Shown here: in pieces, positions 33,417-41,166 of the stretch
Layout of the letters: every line of letters begins with the position of its first letter
Position numbering within the stretch: the first letter of the stretch is position 1
DNA from: Candidatus Poribacteria bacterium
GTDB taxonomy: Bacteria; Poribacteria; WGA-4E; PCPOR2b
Direction: 5' to 3'
Assembly: GCA_021295755.1 (NCBI GenBank)
Contig: JAGWBT010000024.1
Location: 1 to 46,192 of the forward strand
Length of the DNA: 46,192 nucleotides
Translations under genes and position numbers: made by a program
The notes under the pieces: generated by a model
The model's database searches: none
Seen by the model: the letters and a program-made list of their open reading frames with translations, nothing else
Told to the model about the DNA's origin: nothing

Positions 33417-35285
33417 CTATTTGGGTTCGATTTTAAGAATCTTTGCCTCAAACAACTTAAGTGCCGGCGCGACCTCTGGATCCCGTTCGGCTTGGTGCCG
33501 CAGCATCATTGGTGTTATTTCTTGGGACCGCCGAGAAGGCGGCAGCGTTGCGTTGGCATGAGGATTTGCACTTGAAGCCACGAAACTAATTTGAACGGGC
33601 GTGCCAAGCAGATCGGCAAGCATTTCCTTGAGTAACGTTTTTTCGTCGTCATCAATTAAGTCTGTATAGGCTGGGGGGCAAGCAACTTTCAATTCTAACC
33701 CGTTACTTGACGGTGTTGCTGCTCCTTCGTTGCTTGGCTGCGGCATTGCGCTCTTCAAGTATCGGTGTAATAACATTTTGCCTCTGTCCTGCAGCCCTAC
33801 CAACAATTCTTCCCAAATCTTTGCCAACTCATTTGAATCGGACATCAAGTGCTGTACATCCGCAGGAGCAGATCTGATATGGGACCGGTCCACACTGTCT
33901 CTATCCACATAGGTATCGGTAGAAACTGGCTCCGACTCAATCTGAGTTTCCAGAGATGACTGCGCTTTGTATTTTGGAGTTTGATTTTCTGTTATTTCTG
34001 GGTCTGTGCTGGGCTCTAAAGCTGGCGATGGGACAGAACTTCTTGGTGGAGGTTCCTCAGTTGATTCCGGAGCGTTTGGCGGAACGTAGGTTCTGCTTGG
34101 AGCCTCTCCCCGATCAATCTTGTTCTCGATCTCTGATAACCGTTTCAAAATCTTGGTCAGTTGGAGGCCTTCTTGGATTGAGCACGCATCAATTAACGCA
34201 GATTCAAGGTGGATTTGCGCATATCCATGCTGCTTAATTTCACTGCTTGTTCGCATCAGAATTTTGATAATCCGGGAGAGACGTTCTGGAGAAGCGAGAT
34301 GCGCCTTTTCCTTCATTAGCTCTAGTTCCGATTTGGAGGTCTGAATTATGTTTTCTAAGTTCGACCCAATGGCTAGGAGCCTCAAATTTCTGAAGGAGGT
34401 GATCTGCTGATGAAGGCATTGCGTTAAATCAGTCCCATTCTTTACCAGCTTATCGAGCGATTGAAGTGCCGCTGGTAAGTCACTTTGCATAATGGCATCA
34501 ATCAGTTCATTTATTAGATGATTTGAGCCGAACCCCAGTATTTGGTTAATTTGATCTACATTGAGCTCTGTCCCGATCGATGCGGTCAATCGTTCTAGCA
34601 AATTCTCTGCATCCCTCAGACAACCCTCCGATTGCAGGGAGATCAACGATAGCCCTTGCGTATCAATCTGGACATCTTCCGCTTCACAGATTTCTTGCAG
34701 CCGTCCCATGATTTGATCTTGCTCCATGTAACGGAAATCAAAATCTTGGCAGCGGGATACGATTGTTTTCGGGATTCTGTGGTGTTCGGTTGTTGCAAGG
34801 ATAAAGATGACGTGTGGTGGGGGCTCTTCAAGCGTTTTCAAAAGTGCATTAAACGCTTCTTGCGTGAGCATGTGTGCTTCGTCAATGATATAGATTTTAT
34901 AACGGCAGGCAGCAGGAGCTAGCTTAGTATTCTCGCGTAGCTCGCGAATCGGATCAATACCTCGATTGGAAGCAGCATCCATCTCAACGACATCGAACGA
35001 ACGCCCCTGAGAGATTTCCGAGCAGAACTGACAATTGTTGCAAGGTTCGGCCGTGGATTCTTGGCTAAACTCGGTTTCTTGCTGACGATTGGGACAGTTC
35101 ACCGCTTTCGCGAGAATACGGGCAACCGTGGTTTTCCCGGTCCCCCTCGGTCCCCAAAACAGATAGGCGTGGCCAATCCGATCTGATAGGATTTGATTTC
35201 TGAGAGTTGTTATCACATGCGTCTGCCCAACTACATCTTGAAATGATTGGGGACGCCATTTCTGAGCTAAAACCTCGTAAGACAT
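33417..35285 (-). CDS. dnaX: DNA polymerase III subunits gamma/tau (DnaX)
   Basis: 622-aa clamp-loader ATPase. Domain order: N-terminal MSYEVLAQKWRPQSFQDVVG, Walker A GPRGTGKTT (about 42-50), a four-Cys zinc module (CPNRQQ...CNNCQFC), DEAH box, sensor region HHRIPKTIVSRCQDFDFR, then the tau-like C-terminal part with a Pro/Ser/Glu-rich linker (about 395-470). ATG 35285 was chosen because the conserved start is there with GGGGGA nearby; a longer frame to 35444 would run into the SRP RNA gene. No slippery A/T-rich frameshift site for a short gamma form was noticed, though this was only checked by eye. Confidence 0.95.
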   Translation of the reverse strand: MSYEVLAQKWRPQSFQDVVGQTHVITTLRNQILSDRIGHAYLFWGPRGTGKTTVARILAKAVNCPNRQQETEFSQESTAEPCNNCQFCSEISQGRSFDVVEMDAASNRGIDPIRELRENTKLAPAACRYKIYIIDEAHMLTQEAFNALLKTLEEPPPHVIFILATTEHHRIPKTIVSRCQDFDFRYMEQDQIMGRLQEICEAEDVQIDTQGLSLISLQSEGCLRDAENLLERLTASIGTELNVDQINQILGFGSNHLINELIDAIMQSDLPAALQSLDKLVKNGTDLTQCLHQQITSFRNLRLLAIGSNLENIIQTSKSELELMKEKAHLASPERLSRIIKILMRTSSEIKQHGYAQIHLESALIDACSIQEGLQLTKILKRLSEIENKIDRGEAPSRTYVPPNAPESTEEPPPRSSVPSPALEPSTDPEITENQTPKYKAQSSLETQIESEPVSTDTYVDRDSVDRSHIRSAPADVQHLMSDSNELAKIWEELLVGLQDRGKMLLHRYLKSAMPQPSNEGAATPSSNGLELKVACPPAYTDLIDDDEKTLLKEMLADLLGTPVQISFVASSANPHANATLPPSRRSQEITPMMLRHQAERDPEVAPALKLFEAKILKIEPK

Positions 35286-35363
35286 AATTTCCCCCATCGC
35301 GCGAGGTAGGGTTGACCCAAGGCATTCTATCTGACCAAAGGGAGAGGGGAAGGGATAAAAAAT

Positions 35364-35640
35364 CCTGGCCATGCACCTAGAGCTTGACGAGTTCCCCCAA
35401 GCGTTACCCAAGCAGTTAGCTCCGACCAGGCTTCCCTGCGTCACACCCCCAGATTATCTACCGCTGCTTCCTTCCGGACCTGACGGGGTTTGATAATTGT
35501 GAGTTGCTCAGGACCCAATCTTCATCACCACTTACATGGGCCAGTCCTCAAGAGAAGTTCGCCGCACAATAGGAATTCAGCCCTGCTATAGCGGATTGCA
35601 GGTTCAGGGCACCGCTACCTCCCCGCTTAGCATAGCCAAG
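35364..35640 (-). ncRNA. ffs: Signal recognition particle RNA, large type with Alu domain
   Basis: The minus strand has the invariant helix-8 loop GTCAGGTCCGGAAGGAAGCA (near 35463-35487) and the 5' Alu-domain signature GCTAAGCGGGGAGGTAGCGG (about 35613-35632). The 3' half (GAGCTAACTGCTTGGGTAAC) matches Bacillus-type SRP RNA. The ends pair as an 11-bp helix: CTTGGCTATGC with GCATGGCCAGG. A T-run follows at about 35355-35360. The Alu domain marks the long, about 280-nt form known from Firmicutes rather than the short 4.5S form. It lies between tRNA-Ser and dnaX. Confidence 0.93.
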
Positions 35641-35658
35641 TCTCGACAGAGGTGATAA

Positions 35659-35749
35659 TGGCGGAGAGAGTGGGATTCGAACCCACGGTACAGTTGCCTG
35701 CACACATGATTTCCAGTCATGCCAGTTCAACCAACTCCTGCATCTCTCC
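35659..35749 (-). tRNA. trnS-GGA: tRNA-Ser(GGA)
   Basis: Acceptor arms GGAGAGA and TCTCTCC pair; the long variable arm is typical of serine tRNA. The anticodon loop CTGGAAA gives anticodon GGA, reading UCC and UCU. CCA is encoded at 35659-35661. Confidence 0.95.
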
Positions 35750-35852
35750 GAAAATCTTGAGCAGCACAGGGTTTCTCGCCATCGCCATAGCAGAAAACCT
35801 GTCCCGTGCTGTCCAAAAGTTTGTTCCAATCACTGATGATCGGAAAAATCGA

Positions 35853-35925
35853 TGGAGCAGACGGGATTCGAACCCGTGGCCTCATCCGTGCGAGGGATGC
35901 GCTCTCCCAACTGAGCCACTGCCCC
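35853..35925 (-). tRNA. trnA-CGC: tRNA-Ala(CGC)
   Basis: Acceptor arm GGGGCAG/CTGCTCC, discriminator A, and loop CTCGCAC with anticodon CGC. It reads GCG. No CCA is encoded. T-arm GGGTTCGAATCCC is normal. Confidence 0.95.
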
Positions 35926-35931
35926 AAAAGG

Positions 35932-36020
35932 CGGAGAGAGTGGGATTCGAACCCACGGTGACGATAACGCCACAACAGTTTTCGAGACTGTCCTGTTCAA
36001 CCGGGCTCCAGCATCTCTCC
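35932..36020 (-). tRNA. trnS-CGA: tRNA-Ser(CGA)
   Basis: Acceptor GGAGAGA/TCTCTCC with a long variable arm. The anticodon loop CTCGAAA gives CGA, reading UCG. The bases after the discriminator are CC and then T, so CCA is not fully encoded. It begins 6 bases downstream of the tadA stop. Confidence 0.95.
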
Positions 36021-36026
36021 AAAAAT

Positions 36027-36458
36027 TTAGGTTCGCCGATCTCGATGGCTACTCTCTTCTGCTAGAACCCCCTGTGTGACCTCCACTTGGTGGTTGAGCC
36101 GTTCGTCTTGTAATAGGTTGAAGAGTGTCCCCGCAGCCCCAGCCTTTGGATCTGAAGCGGCATAAACGACCCGTGGGATGCGAGCTAAGACGATTGCTCC
36201 ACAACACATCGGACACGGCTCCAAAGTCACATAAAGGGTTGTGTCCGTCAGACGCCAATCACCGACAGATGAAGCAGCCAATCGAATCGCAATCAGTTCT
36301 GCATGAGCGGTTGGATCCTTTGTTCCTTCTCGCCCATTATGAGCGCGAGCGAGGGGAACTCCGTCCTTGATGATAATTGCACCAACTGGAACTTCACCGA
36401 GTGAAGCGCCCTGACGGGCAACCGCGAGGGCTTCACGCATCCAGAGCTGATCCGACAT
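36027..36458 (-). CDS. tadA: tRNA-specific adenosine deaminase TadA
   Basis: 143-aa deaminase converting A34 to inosine in tRNA-Arg(ACG). The zinc motif is HAE in PTAHAELIAI and PCPMCCGAIV in the C-terminal half. The core starts after MSDQLWMREALAVARQG. ATG 36458 was chosen; a GTG at 36497 would add 13 residues without family match. The gene lies inside the tRNA cluster: its substrate tRNA-Arg(ACG) ends 87 bases upstream, and a tRNA-Ser follows after 6 bases, so a single transcript is likely from the promoter at 36833-36861. Confidence 0.95.
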   Translation of the reverse strand: MSDQLWMREALAVARQGASLGEVPVGAIIIKDGVPLARAHNGREGTKDPTAHAELIAIRLAASSVGDWRLTDTTLYVTLEPCPMCCGAIVLARIPRVVYAASDPKAGAAGTLFNLLQDERLNHQVEVTQGVLAEESSHRDRRT

Positions 36459-36544
36459 TGCAAAAGATCGAAACGGGGCAATTGCCCCAAGTTGCACTTC
36501 CAGCCCCGCAGCCGGAGCCGCGGGACCGAAAACGCATATAATTA

Positions 36545-36618
36545 AGCGCCCGAGAGGATTCGAACCCCCGACCTTCTGATCCGTAGTCAGATGCTCTGAT
36601 CCACTGAGCTACAGGCGC
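36545..36618 (-). tRNA. trnR-ACG: tRNA-Arg(ACG)
   Basis: Acceptor GCGCCTG/CGGGCGC, T-loop TTCGAAT and anticodon loop CTACGGA (ACG). This is the substrate of TadA. The discriminator base would be U, and no CCA is encoded; U at this position is unusual for tRNA-Arg. Confidence 0.93.
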
Positions 36619-36626
36619 ATAATAGG

Positions 36627-36716
36627 TGGCGGAGGAGGTGGGATTCGAACCCACGATGGCGGTTAAGCCATAACTGCTTAGCAGGCAGCCCAGTTCAACC
36701 ACTCCTGCACCCCTCC
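36627..36716 (-). tRNA. trnS-GCT: tRNA-Ser(GCT)
   Basis: Acceptor GGAGGGG/CTCCTCC, a long variable arm, anticodon loop CTGCTAA (GCT), reading AGC and AGU. CCA is encoded at 36627-36629. Confidence 0.95.
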
Positions 36717-36730
36717 ATATTTTGTAATAG

Positions 36731-36818
36731 TGGCGGTGGGAGTAGGATTCGAACCCACGGTGACTTGCGCCACAACGGTTTTCAAGACCGCCGCTTTCGA
36801 CCTCTCAGCCATCCCACC
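36731..36818 (-). tRNA. trnS-TGA: tRNA-Ser(TGA)
   Basis: Acceptor GGTGGGA/TCCCACC with a long variable arm and loop CTTGAAA (TGA), reading UCA and others. CCA is encoded at 36731-36733. It is the first gene after the promoter. Confidence 0.95.
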
Positions 36819-36832
36819 GAAAAAGCGCCCTT

Positions 36833-36861
36833 ATTGTAACAAAAAAAACAGGCATTGTCAA
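36833..36861 (-). promoter_or_regulatory. Consensus promoter of the tRNA-tadA cluster
   Basis: Minus-strand TTGACA (36861-36856), a 17-base spacer with a T-tract, and TACAAT (36838-36833) form a near-perfect sigma-70 promoter. Transcription would begin about 8 bases before tRNA-Ser(TGA), the pattern expected for stable-RNA genes. Confidence 0.8.
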
Positions 36862-36951
36862 GAATCATTGAACGCTTAGGAGCGAAAATTAAAGACTTGC
36901 ATATAGCCCGGTTTTGTCAAACTTATATTGATTGTAGAACCTGTGATTTAC

Positions 36952-36980
36952 TTGCATCCCTTTGCCAGTGCGGATATAAT
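36952..36980 (+). promoter_or_regulatory. Predicted promoter of the first binding-protein gene
   Basis: TTGCAT (36952-36957), a 17-base spacer and TATAAT (36975-36980). The leader to ATG 37131 would be about 144 bases. No second gene upstream could be served. Confidence 0.55.
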
Positions 36981-37130
36981 ATCGAATTACGGCAATACTA
37001 CCTCCAAACAAAGGTTGATTCGGTGCGGAAATATCGACGATACCATTGAAGAAAACGAAGGATGTATAGAAGAACTGACATAACTCGTGAGTGCTGATAC
37101 AACGCCTCATCGATGATAAGGAGAGATTGA

Positions 37131-38342
37131 ATGACCTATCAGGGAATGCGCAGGATTTTCAGAGACTGGAACAAGATCCTTTTTTATACTGTTAATTATT
37201 TAGCTCTAGTTATGGGAGTCCTGCTTCTGTTTGCAGGGTGCGAGAATGTCCAACAACTACTTGCACCAATGCCGGCTGAAGATAATGACGGCACGATCAA
37301 AATTGGTTTTATGTATACTAGCGACACCCGAAGCAATAGCCTGAACGGTGCGGAATTAGCGGCACTGCAATTAAACGGAGAGGGTGGAGCGCACGGTAGG
37401 GAGATCGAAATTATAGCGCATGGTAATATAAGCGACACAGAACAAGCCGCAGTAATAGCCGAGGAACTAATTATCCAAGAAAGGGTATCGGTAATCGTCG
37501 GTCCCAACAGATCGAATTATGCTGTAGTCATTGGTCCAGTCGCCCAACGCTACGGGATACCGATGGTGACTACCACTGCAACTAACCCATCAGTTACTGC
37601 TGCAGGGGACTTTGTATTTATGGCGGCGTTCACCGACGACTTTCAGGGGAAGGTTATGGCGACATTTGCCACACAAGATTTAGGAGCAAAGACCGCCGCA
37701 GTCCTCACGTGCAGGGAGTCTCTTTATTCGGAGGGTTTATCGCAAACCTTCATTGACAACTTCACTGCTTTGGGAGGCGAGGTTGTACACGCTCAATTTT
37801 ACATGAGGGGCGATACCGATTTTACCGCACAACTGACCGCAATCGCTGAAGCTGCGCCGGATGTCTTTTTTCTACCCGGTTTTGCAGCCGAAATCCCATT
37901 GGTGGTTCAACAGGCAAAAACGCTCAGTATAACAGGAATCCTCCTCGGCGGCGACAGTTGGGATAACTCCGTCTTAATTTCTGAGAATAGCGAAATTCTT
38001 GAGGGGAGTTTTTTTAGCAGCCTCTTTTCAGCCGACGTTACGCCGGGTGATTTAAGTGAAGATGCGGATCAATTTATCACCGCCTACACCTCAATTTTTC
38101 AGGTCCCGCCCGCTGGGGGTGCTGCGCTAGGCTATGATGGAGTCCGGCTCGTCGTTCAGGCGATGCGTCGCGCAGATGACTTGAAACCAGTCGCAATACG
38201 CGATCAGCTTGCAGCGACCATGGATTATAACGGGGCAACATTTATCTCCGGTTACGATGAAAACCGACACCCGAACAAGAGCGCAGTCATCAATCAGATT
38301 GTTAATGGCGAAGCACAGTTTTATAAATTAATCGAGCCGTAG
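37131..38342 (+). CDS. ABC-transporter substrate-binding lipoprotein, branched-chain amino acid type (paralogue 1)
   Basis: 403-aa lipoprotein with lipobox LFAGC (Cys about residue 36) and a two-lobe periplasmic binding fold (Peripla_BP_6, LivJ-like). Typical segments are IKIGFMYTSDTRSN, SVIVGPNRSNYAVVIGPVAQ and ALGYDGVRLVVQAM. AGGAG is 7 bases before ATG. No permease or ATPase gene is nearby, so its transporter, if any, must be elsewhere. A close paralogue follows at 39833, the two split by a decayed tnpB element. They share long identical stretches (for example NPSVTAAGDFVFMAAFTDDF), which indicates a relatively recent tandem duplication. Confidence 0.88.
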   Translation: MTYQGMRRIFRDWNKILFYTVNYLALVMGVLLLFAGCENVQQLLAPMPAEDNDGTIKIGFMYTSDTRSNSLNGAELAALQLNGEGGAHGREIEIIAHGNISDTEQAAVIAEELIIQERVSVIVGPNRSNYAVVIGPVAQRYGIPMVTTTATNPSVTAAGDFVFMAAFTDDFQGKVMATFATQDLGAKTAAVLTCRESLYSEGLSQTFIDNFTALGGEVVHAQFYMRGDTDFTAQLTAIAEAAPDVFFLPGFAAEIPLVVQQAKTLSITGILLGGDSWDNSVLISENSEILEGSFFSSLFSADVTPGDLSEDADQFITAYTSIFQVPPAGGAALGYDGVRLVVQAMRRADDLKPVAIRDQLAATMDYNGATFISGYDENRHPNKSAVINQIVNGEAQFYKLIEP

Positions 38343-38357
38343 GTTCGTAGCGGGATA

Positions 38358-38405
38358 GGGCATTGTCTCTTACCCCGCACTTTACCAATTTTGCGGGCAA
38401 TGCCC
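38358..38405 (+). terminator. Terminator-like hairpin after paralogue 1
   Basis: GGGCATTG (38358-38365) pairs with CAATGCCC (38398-38405), with an inner CCCGCA/TGCGGG extension. There is no strong T-run, so termination is plausible rather than clear. Confidence 0.45.
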
Positions 38406-38432
38406 CATCCTTTAGGTTGGGGATGTAGCCCA
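38406..38432. repeat. IS200/IS605-type hairpin fragment
   Basis: CCCATCC-TTT-AGGTTGGGGATG resembles the solo end at 21695-21724 (CCCCGTCC-TTT-AGGGCGGGGA). It may be the remnant of another element's right end or a left-flank hairpin of the tnpB element that follows. Confidence 0.4.
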
Positions 38433-39822
38433 CCCAAGCACGTTATTCGTCAAAAAAGTTTGACGTGCAGGTAAAGTATGGTATACTTGTCTTGGCTTTC
38501 GTGGGAGAGGTTCACGCCACCGCACGGTGGTGTCTCCCACACTCCTTGAACCGGATATGAAAACCAGTGCCGTTCCGAGCATTCTCGCCTTGCGGAAAAA
38601 GCTGACCTCATGAAAACCTACAAAATCAAGTTGTATTCCAATCACGGCAACCGTGAGTTGTAAAAAACGATAGATAGCCATGCTCAAGTGTGGAATCACT
38701 TTGTGGCATTGTGCCGTCGGTACTACGGTATCTACAGTAATTATCCGGGCAAGAAATCCCTCATGCGCCACTTAACAAAGTTGAAACGGTTATCCCGCTA
38801 TGCTCACTGGAATCTATTGCCAAGTCAATCGTTGCAAGACGTAATAGACCGACTGGATAAAGCATACACTAAAATGTTGGCTGACTCCAAAAGTGGCAAG
38901 CGTTCAGGGCTTCCACGCTTTAAGAAACGCTTCAGATACAAATCCTATACCCTCAAACAAGCGGGGTGGAAACTGCTACAAGCCAACTATATCCGTATCG
39001 GTAAGCGGATATATCGCTATTTCAAAAGTAGGGAAGTCTTAGCACCCCGAAACGCTGCACGATTAAGCGGGACAGCATTGGAGACGTATGGCTAATCATT
39101 TTGACAGACCATGTTGATACCGAATCATGTCAACCCACGACGGGTAACAGCGCGGGATTTGACTTTGGACTGAAACGGTATCTCACCGGTTCTGACTATA
39201 ATGACTACCAATCACCACAGTTTTTCAAAGGTGGTCTTAATGCGATTAAACGTGCCAATCGCAAACATTCTCCGAAGCGTAAAGTCTCAAAGAACCGGGA
39301 ACATGCGAGACTCAATCTTGCACGGAAACACCGGCGCATTGCCAATCAAAGAGCCGACTTCCATTGGAAGCTAGCACATGATCTCACAGACAGATACGAC
39401 TGGATAGCCCTTGAAGATCTGAACCTCAAAGGCATGAAAAGCCTTTGGGGGCGTAAGGTCAGTGACTTAGGTTTTTCTGACTTTGTGCAAAAACTCAAGT
39501 ACATTGCCAGCAAAAAGGACAGAGAAATCCGGTTCATTGATAAATGGTATCCGTCGAGTAAAACTTGCTTTGTTTGCGGCGCAGTCAATCAAGAGTTGAA
39601 CCTTTGTGATAGAACTTGGCAGTGTCCAAACTGCCACACACAGTTGGATAGAGACTGCAATGCGGCACTTAATATCCATAGGGTAGGGCGTCTACCCTCT
39701 CAGAAGAGGTCGTAAGTCCTGATTCGTCGGGCTAACTTCGTTGATAGAGCAATTCGACTCCTTAAAGGAACGGGGTTTGGGCTGCGAATACCCACCCTTT
39801 ACGGTGTGGGAGTACGTCAAAG
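38433..39822 (+). mobile_element. IS200/IS605-family (tnpB-only) insertion, decayed
   Basis: It spans a tnpB pseudogene (38610-39715) and a right end with hairpin CCCACC...GGTGTGGG and GAGTACGTCAAAG up to 39822. The left boundary is uncertain, between about 38433 and 38600. No tnpA is present. The same right end appears at 11859-11879 in reverse. Confidence 0.75.
38610..39715 (+). pseudogene. tnpB: RNA-guided nuclease TnpB, broken
   Basis: The frame from ATG 38610 (MKTYKIKLYSNHGNREL) meets a stop at 38661-38663, where related proteins continue. It resumes at VWNHFVALCRRYY, then breaks again near 39037-39041, where losing one base would join REV to LSTPKRCTIKRDSIG. The second half keeps the RuvC-like active-site segments GFDFGLK (Asp), ALEDLNLKG (Glu) and LDRDCNAALNI (Asp), and a zinc finger (CFVCG...CPNC). 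TnpB guides cleavage with an omega RNA from the right end; here the protein cannot be made intact. Confidence 0.88.
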
Positions 39823-39832
39823 GAGGATTTTA

Positions 39833-41056
39833 GTGATAGAGCAACGCCCCCAGCTAACTAAACGCGGATTCATTGGTCGGATTTGGATTTCATTATTTTT
39901 ATTGATTCCCCTATTTTGGGGGTGCGATCAGGTCCAGCAACTGCTTGCACCATTACCGGATGGAGGTGATGAGGCTGCGGTTAAAATCGGTTTTCTCTAC
40001 ACCACGCCAAACCGAAATAACAGTCGGTACGGAGCAGAACTGGCGACAATACAACTGAACGAAGCAGGGGGTGTATACGGATTACCGATACAACTAATCG
40101 CTCGCGGTATACCGACCCAACGTTTCGTAAGCGAGAATATAAACGATACGGAATATGTCTCAAAACTCGCGCTGGAATTGATTGTCGAAGAGGAAGTATC
40201 CGCAATCGTTGGTCCCAACCGTTCAACCTACGCCGTGGTTGTCGGAGAAATTGCACAAAACCACGGCATACCGATGATGGCAACTTCCGCTACCAATCCG
40301 TCAGTTACCGCTGCGGGTGACTTTGTGTTTATGGCGGCATTCACCGACGACTTTCAGGGGGTGGCGATGGCAGCATTTGCGTTGCAAGATTTAGAGGCAA
40401 AGACCGCCGCAGTCCTTACACACAAGGATGATGTCTATTCGGAGGGGTTATCGCAAACCTTCATTGATAGCTTTATTGCTCATGGAGGTCAGGTGGTAGC
40501 TGATGAGTTTTACGCAGCAGGGGATACCGATTTCACCGCGCAACTAGCGGCAATCGCCGAAGCAATGCCGGACGTAATCTTTAGCACCGGTTTCAGCCCC
40601 GAAGTCCCTTTATTGGTTCGACAGGCGAGGGAGGAGATTGGGATAGCGGCGACCTTTATTGGCGGGGATAGTTGGGATAACACGGCATTGATTGAGGCAG
40701 CTGGAGCGGTTATTGACGGGAGTTTCTTCAGTAGCGGCTTTTCGGCAGAGGCAGAACCGAGCGATTTAGGTGAAGATGCCTATCAATTTGTGACCGCCTA
40801 CACCGCAATGTTTGGCGTTATTCCCGATGGAGGAGCTGCATTGGGATATGATGCGCTCCGACTCGTGGTTCAGGCGATGCGGCGTGCGGACGATTTAACG
40901 CCGATAGCGATTCGCGATCAGCTTGCGGCAACCATGAATTATAGCGGCGCAACGTCTATCTCTGGCTATGATGAAAACCGACACACGTCTAAAAGCGTGG
41001 TTATTAAACAGATTGTCAATGGCGAAGTACAGTTCCATAAATTAATTGAGCCGTAA
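39833..41056 (+). CDS. ABC-transporter substrate-binding lipoprotein, branched-chain amino acid type (paralogue 2)
   Basis: 407-aa lipoprotein with a hydrophobic leader and LFWGC lipobox. It is the sister of the protein at 37131, with the same VQQLLAP mature start and a matching TAAGDFVFMAAFTDDFQG. GTG 39833 was chosen because AGGAGG lies 6 bases upstream, directly after the tnpB right end (ACGTCAAAGGAGG). Thus the IS landed right before the ribosome-binding site, and the gene's original promoter may have been cut off. It has an extra loop (near IARGIPTQRFVSENINDTEY) not found in paralogue 1. Confidence 0.87.
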   Translation: MIEQRPQLTKRGFIGRIWISLFLLIPLFWGCDQVQQLLAPLPDGGDEAAVKIGFLYTTPNRNNSRYGAELATIQLNEAGGVYGLPIQLIARGIPTQRFVSENINDTEYVSKLALELIVEEEVSAIVGPNRSTYAVVVGEIAQNHGIPMMATSATNPSVTAAGDFVFMAAFTDDFQGVAMAAFALQDLEAKTAAVLTHKDDVYSEGLSQTFIDSFIAHGGQVVADEFYAAGDTDFTAQLAAIAEAMPDVIFSTGFSPEVPLLVRQAREEIGIAATFIGGDSWDNTALIEAAGAVIDGSFFSSGFSAEAEPSDLGEDAYQFVTAYTAMFGVIPDGGAALGYDALRLVVQAMRRADDLTPIAIRDQLAATMNYSGATSISGYDENRHTSKSVVIKQIVNGEVQFHKLIEP

Positions 41057-41166
41057 GCAACAAAGTGTATAAATCTTTGTTGGCTCATATAAAAATAAAA
41101 CTCGATTGCTGTTGCACGATTTCTTAACATGAGTCTTTTTATTATTCAGCAGGAGGATAAACCGAC

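Larger units (their letters stand above)
36819..37130. other. Divergent regulatory region between tRNA cluster and binding-protein gene
   Basis: This 312-base gap holds two promoters in opposite directions, listed separately. Otherwise it shows only A/T-rich sequence and the AAGGAG of the next gene at 37118-37123. A short frame of about 11 codons at 37061 was considered but is unsupported. Confidence 0.6.

Noticed and set aside
35286-35444. Longer start of dnaX at 35444
   Set aside because: The extension runs into the SRP RNA gene and has no family similarity; the conserved start MSYEVLAQ is at 35285.
36475-36488. Palindrome GGGGCAATTGCCCC near the tadA start as an operator
   Set aside because: A single copy with no further evidence; it may be chance.
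37061-37096. Short leader peptide frame before the binding-protein gene
   Set aside because: Eleven codons without a ribosome-binding site or recognisable attenuation structure.
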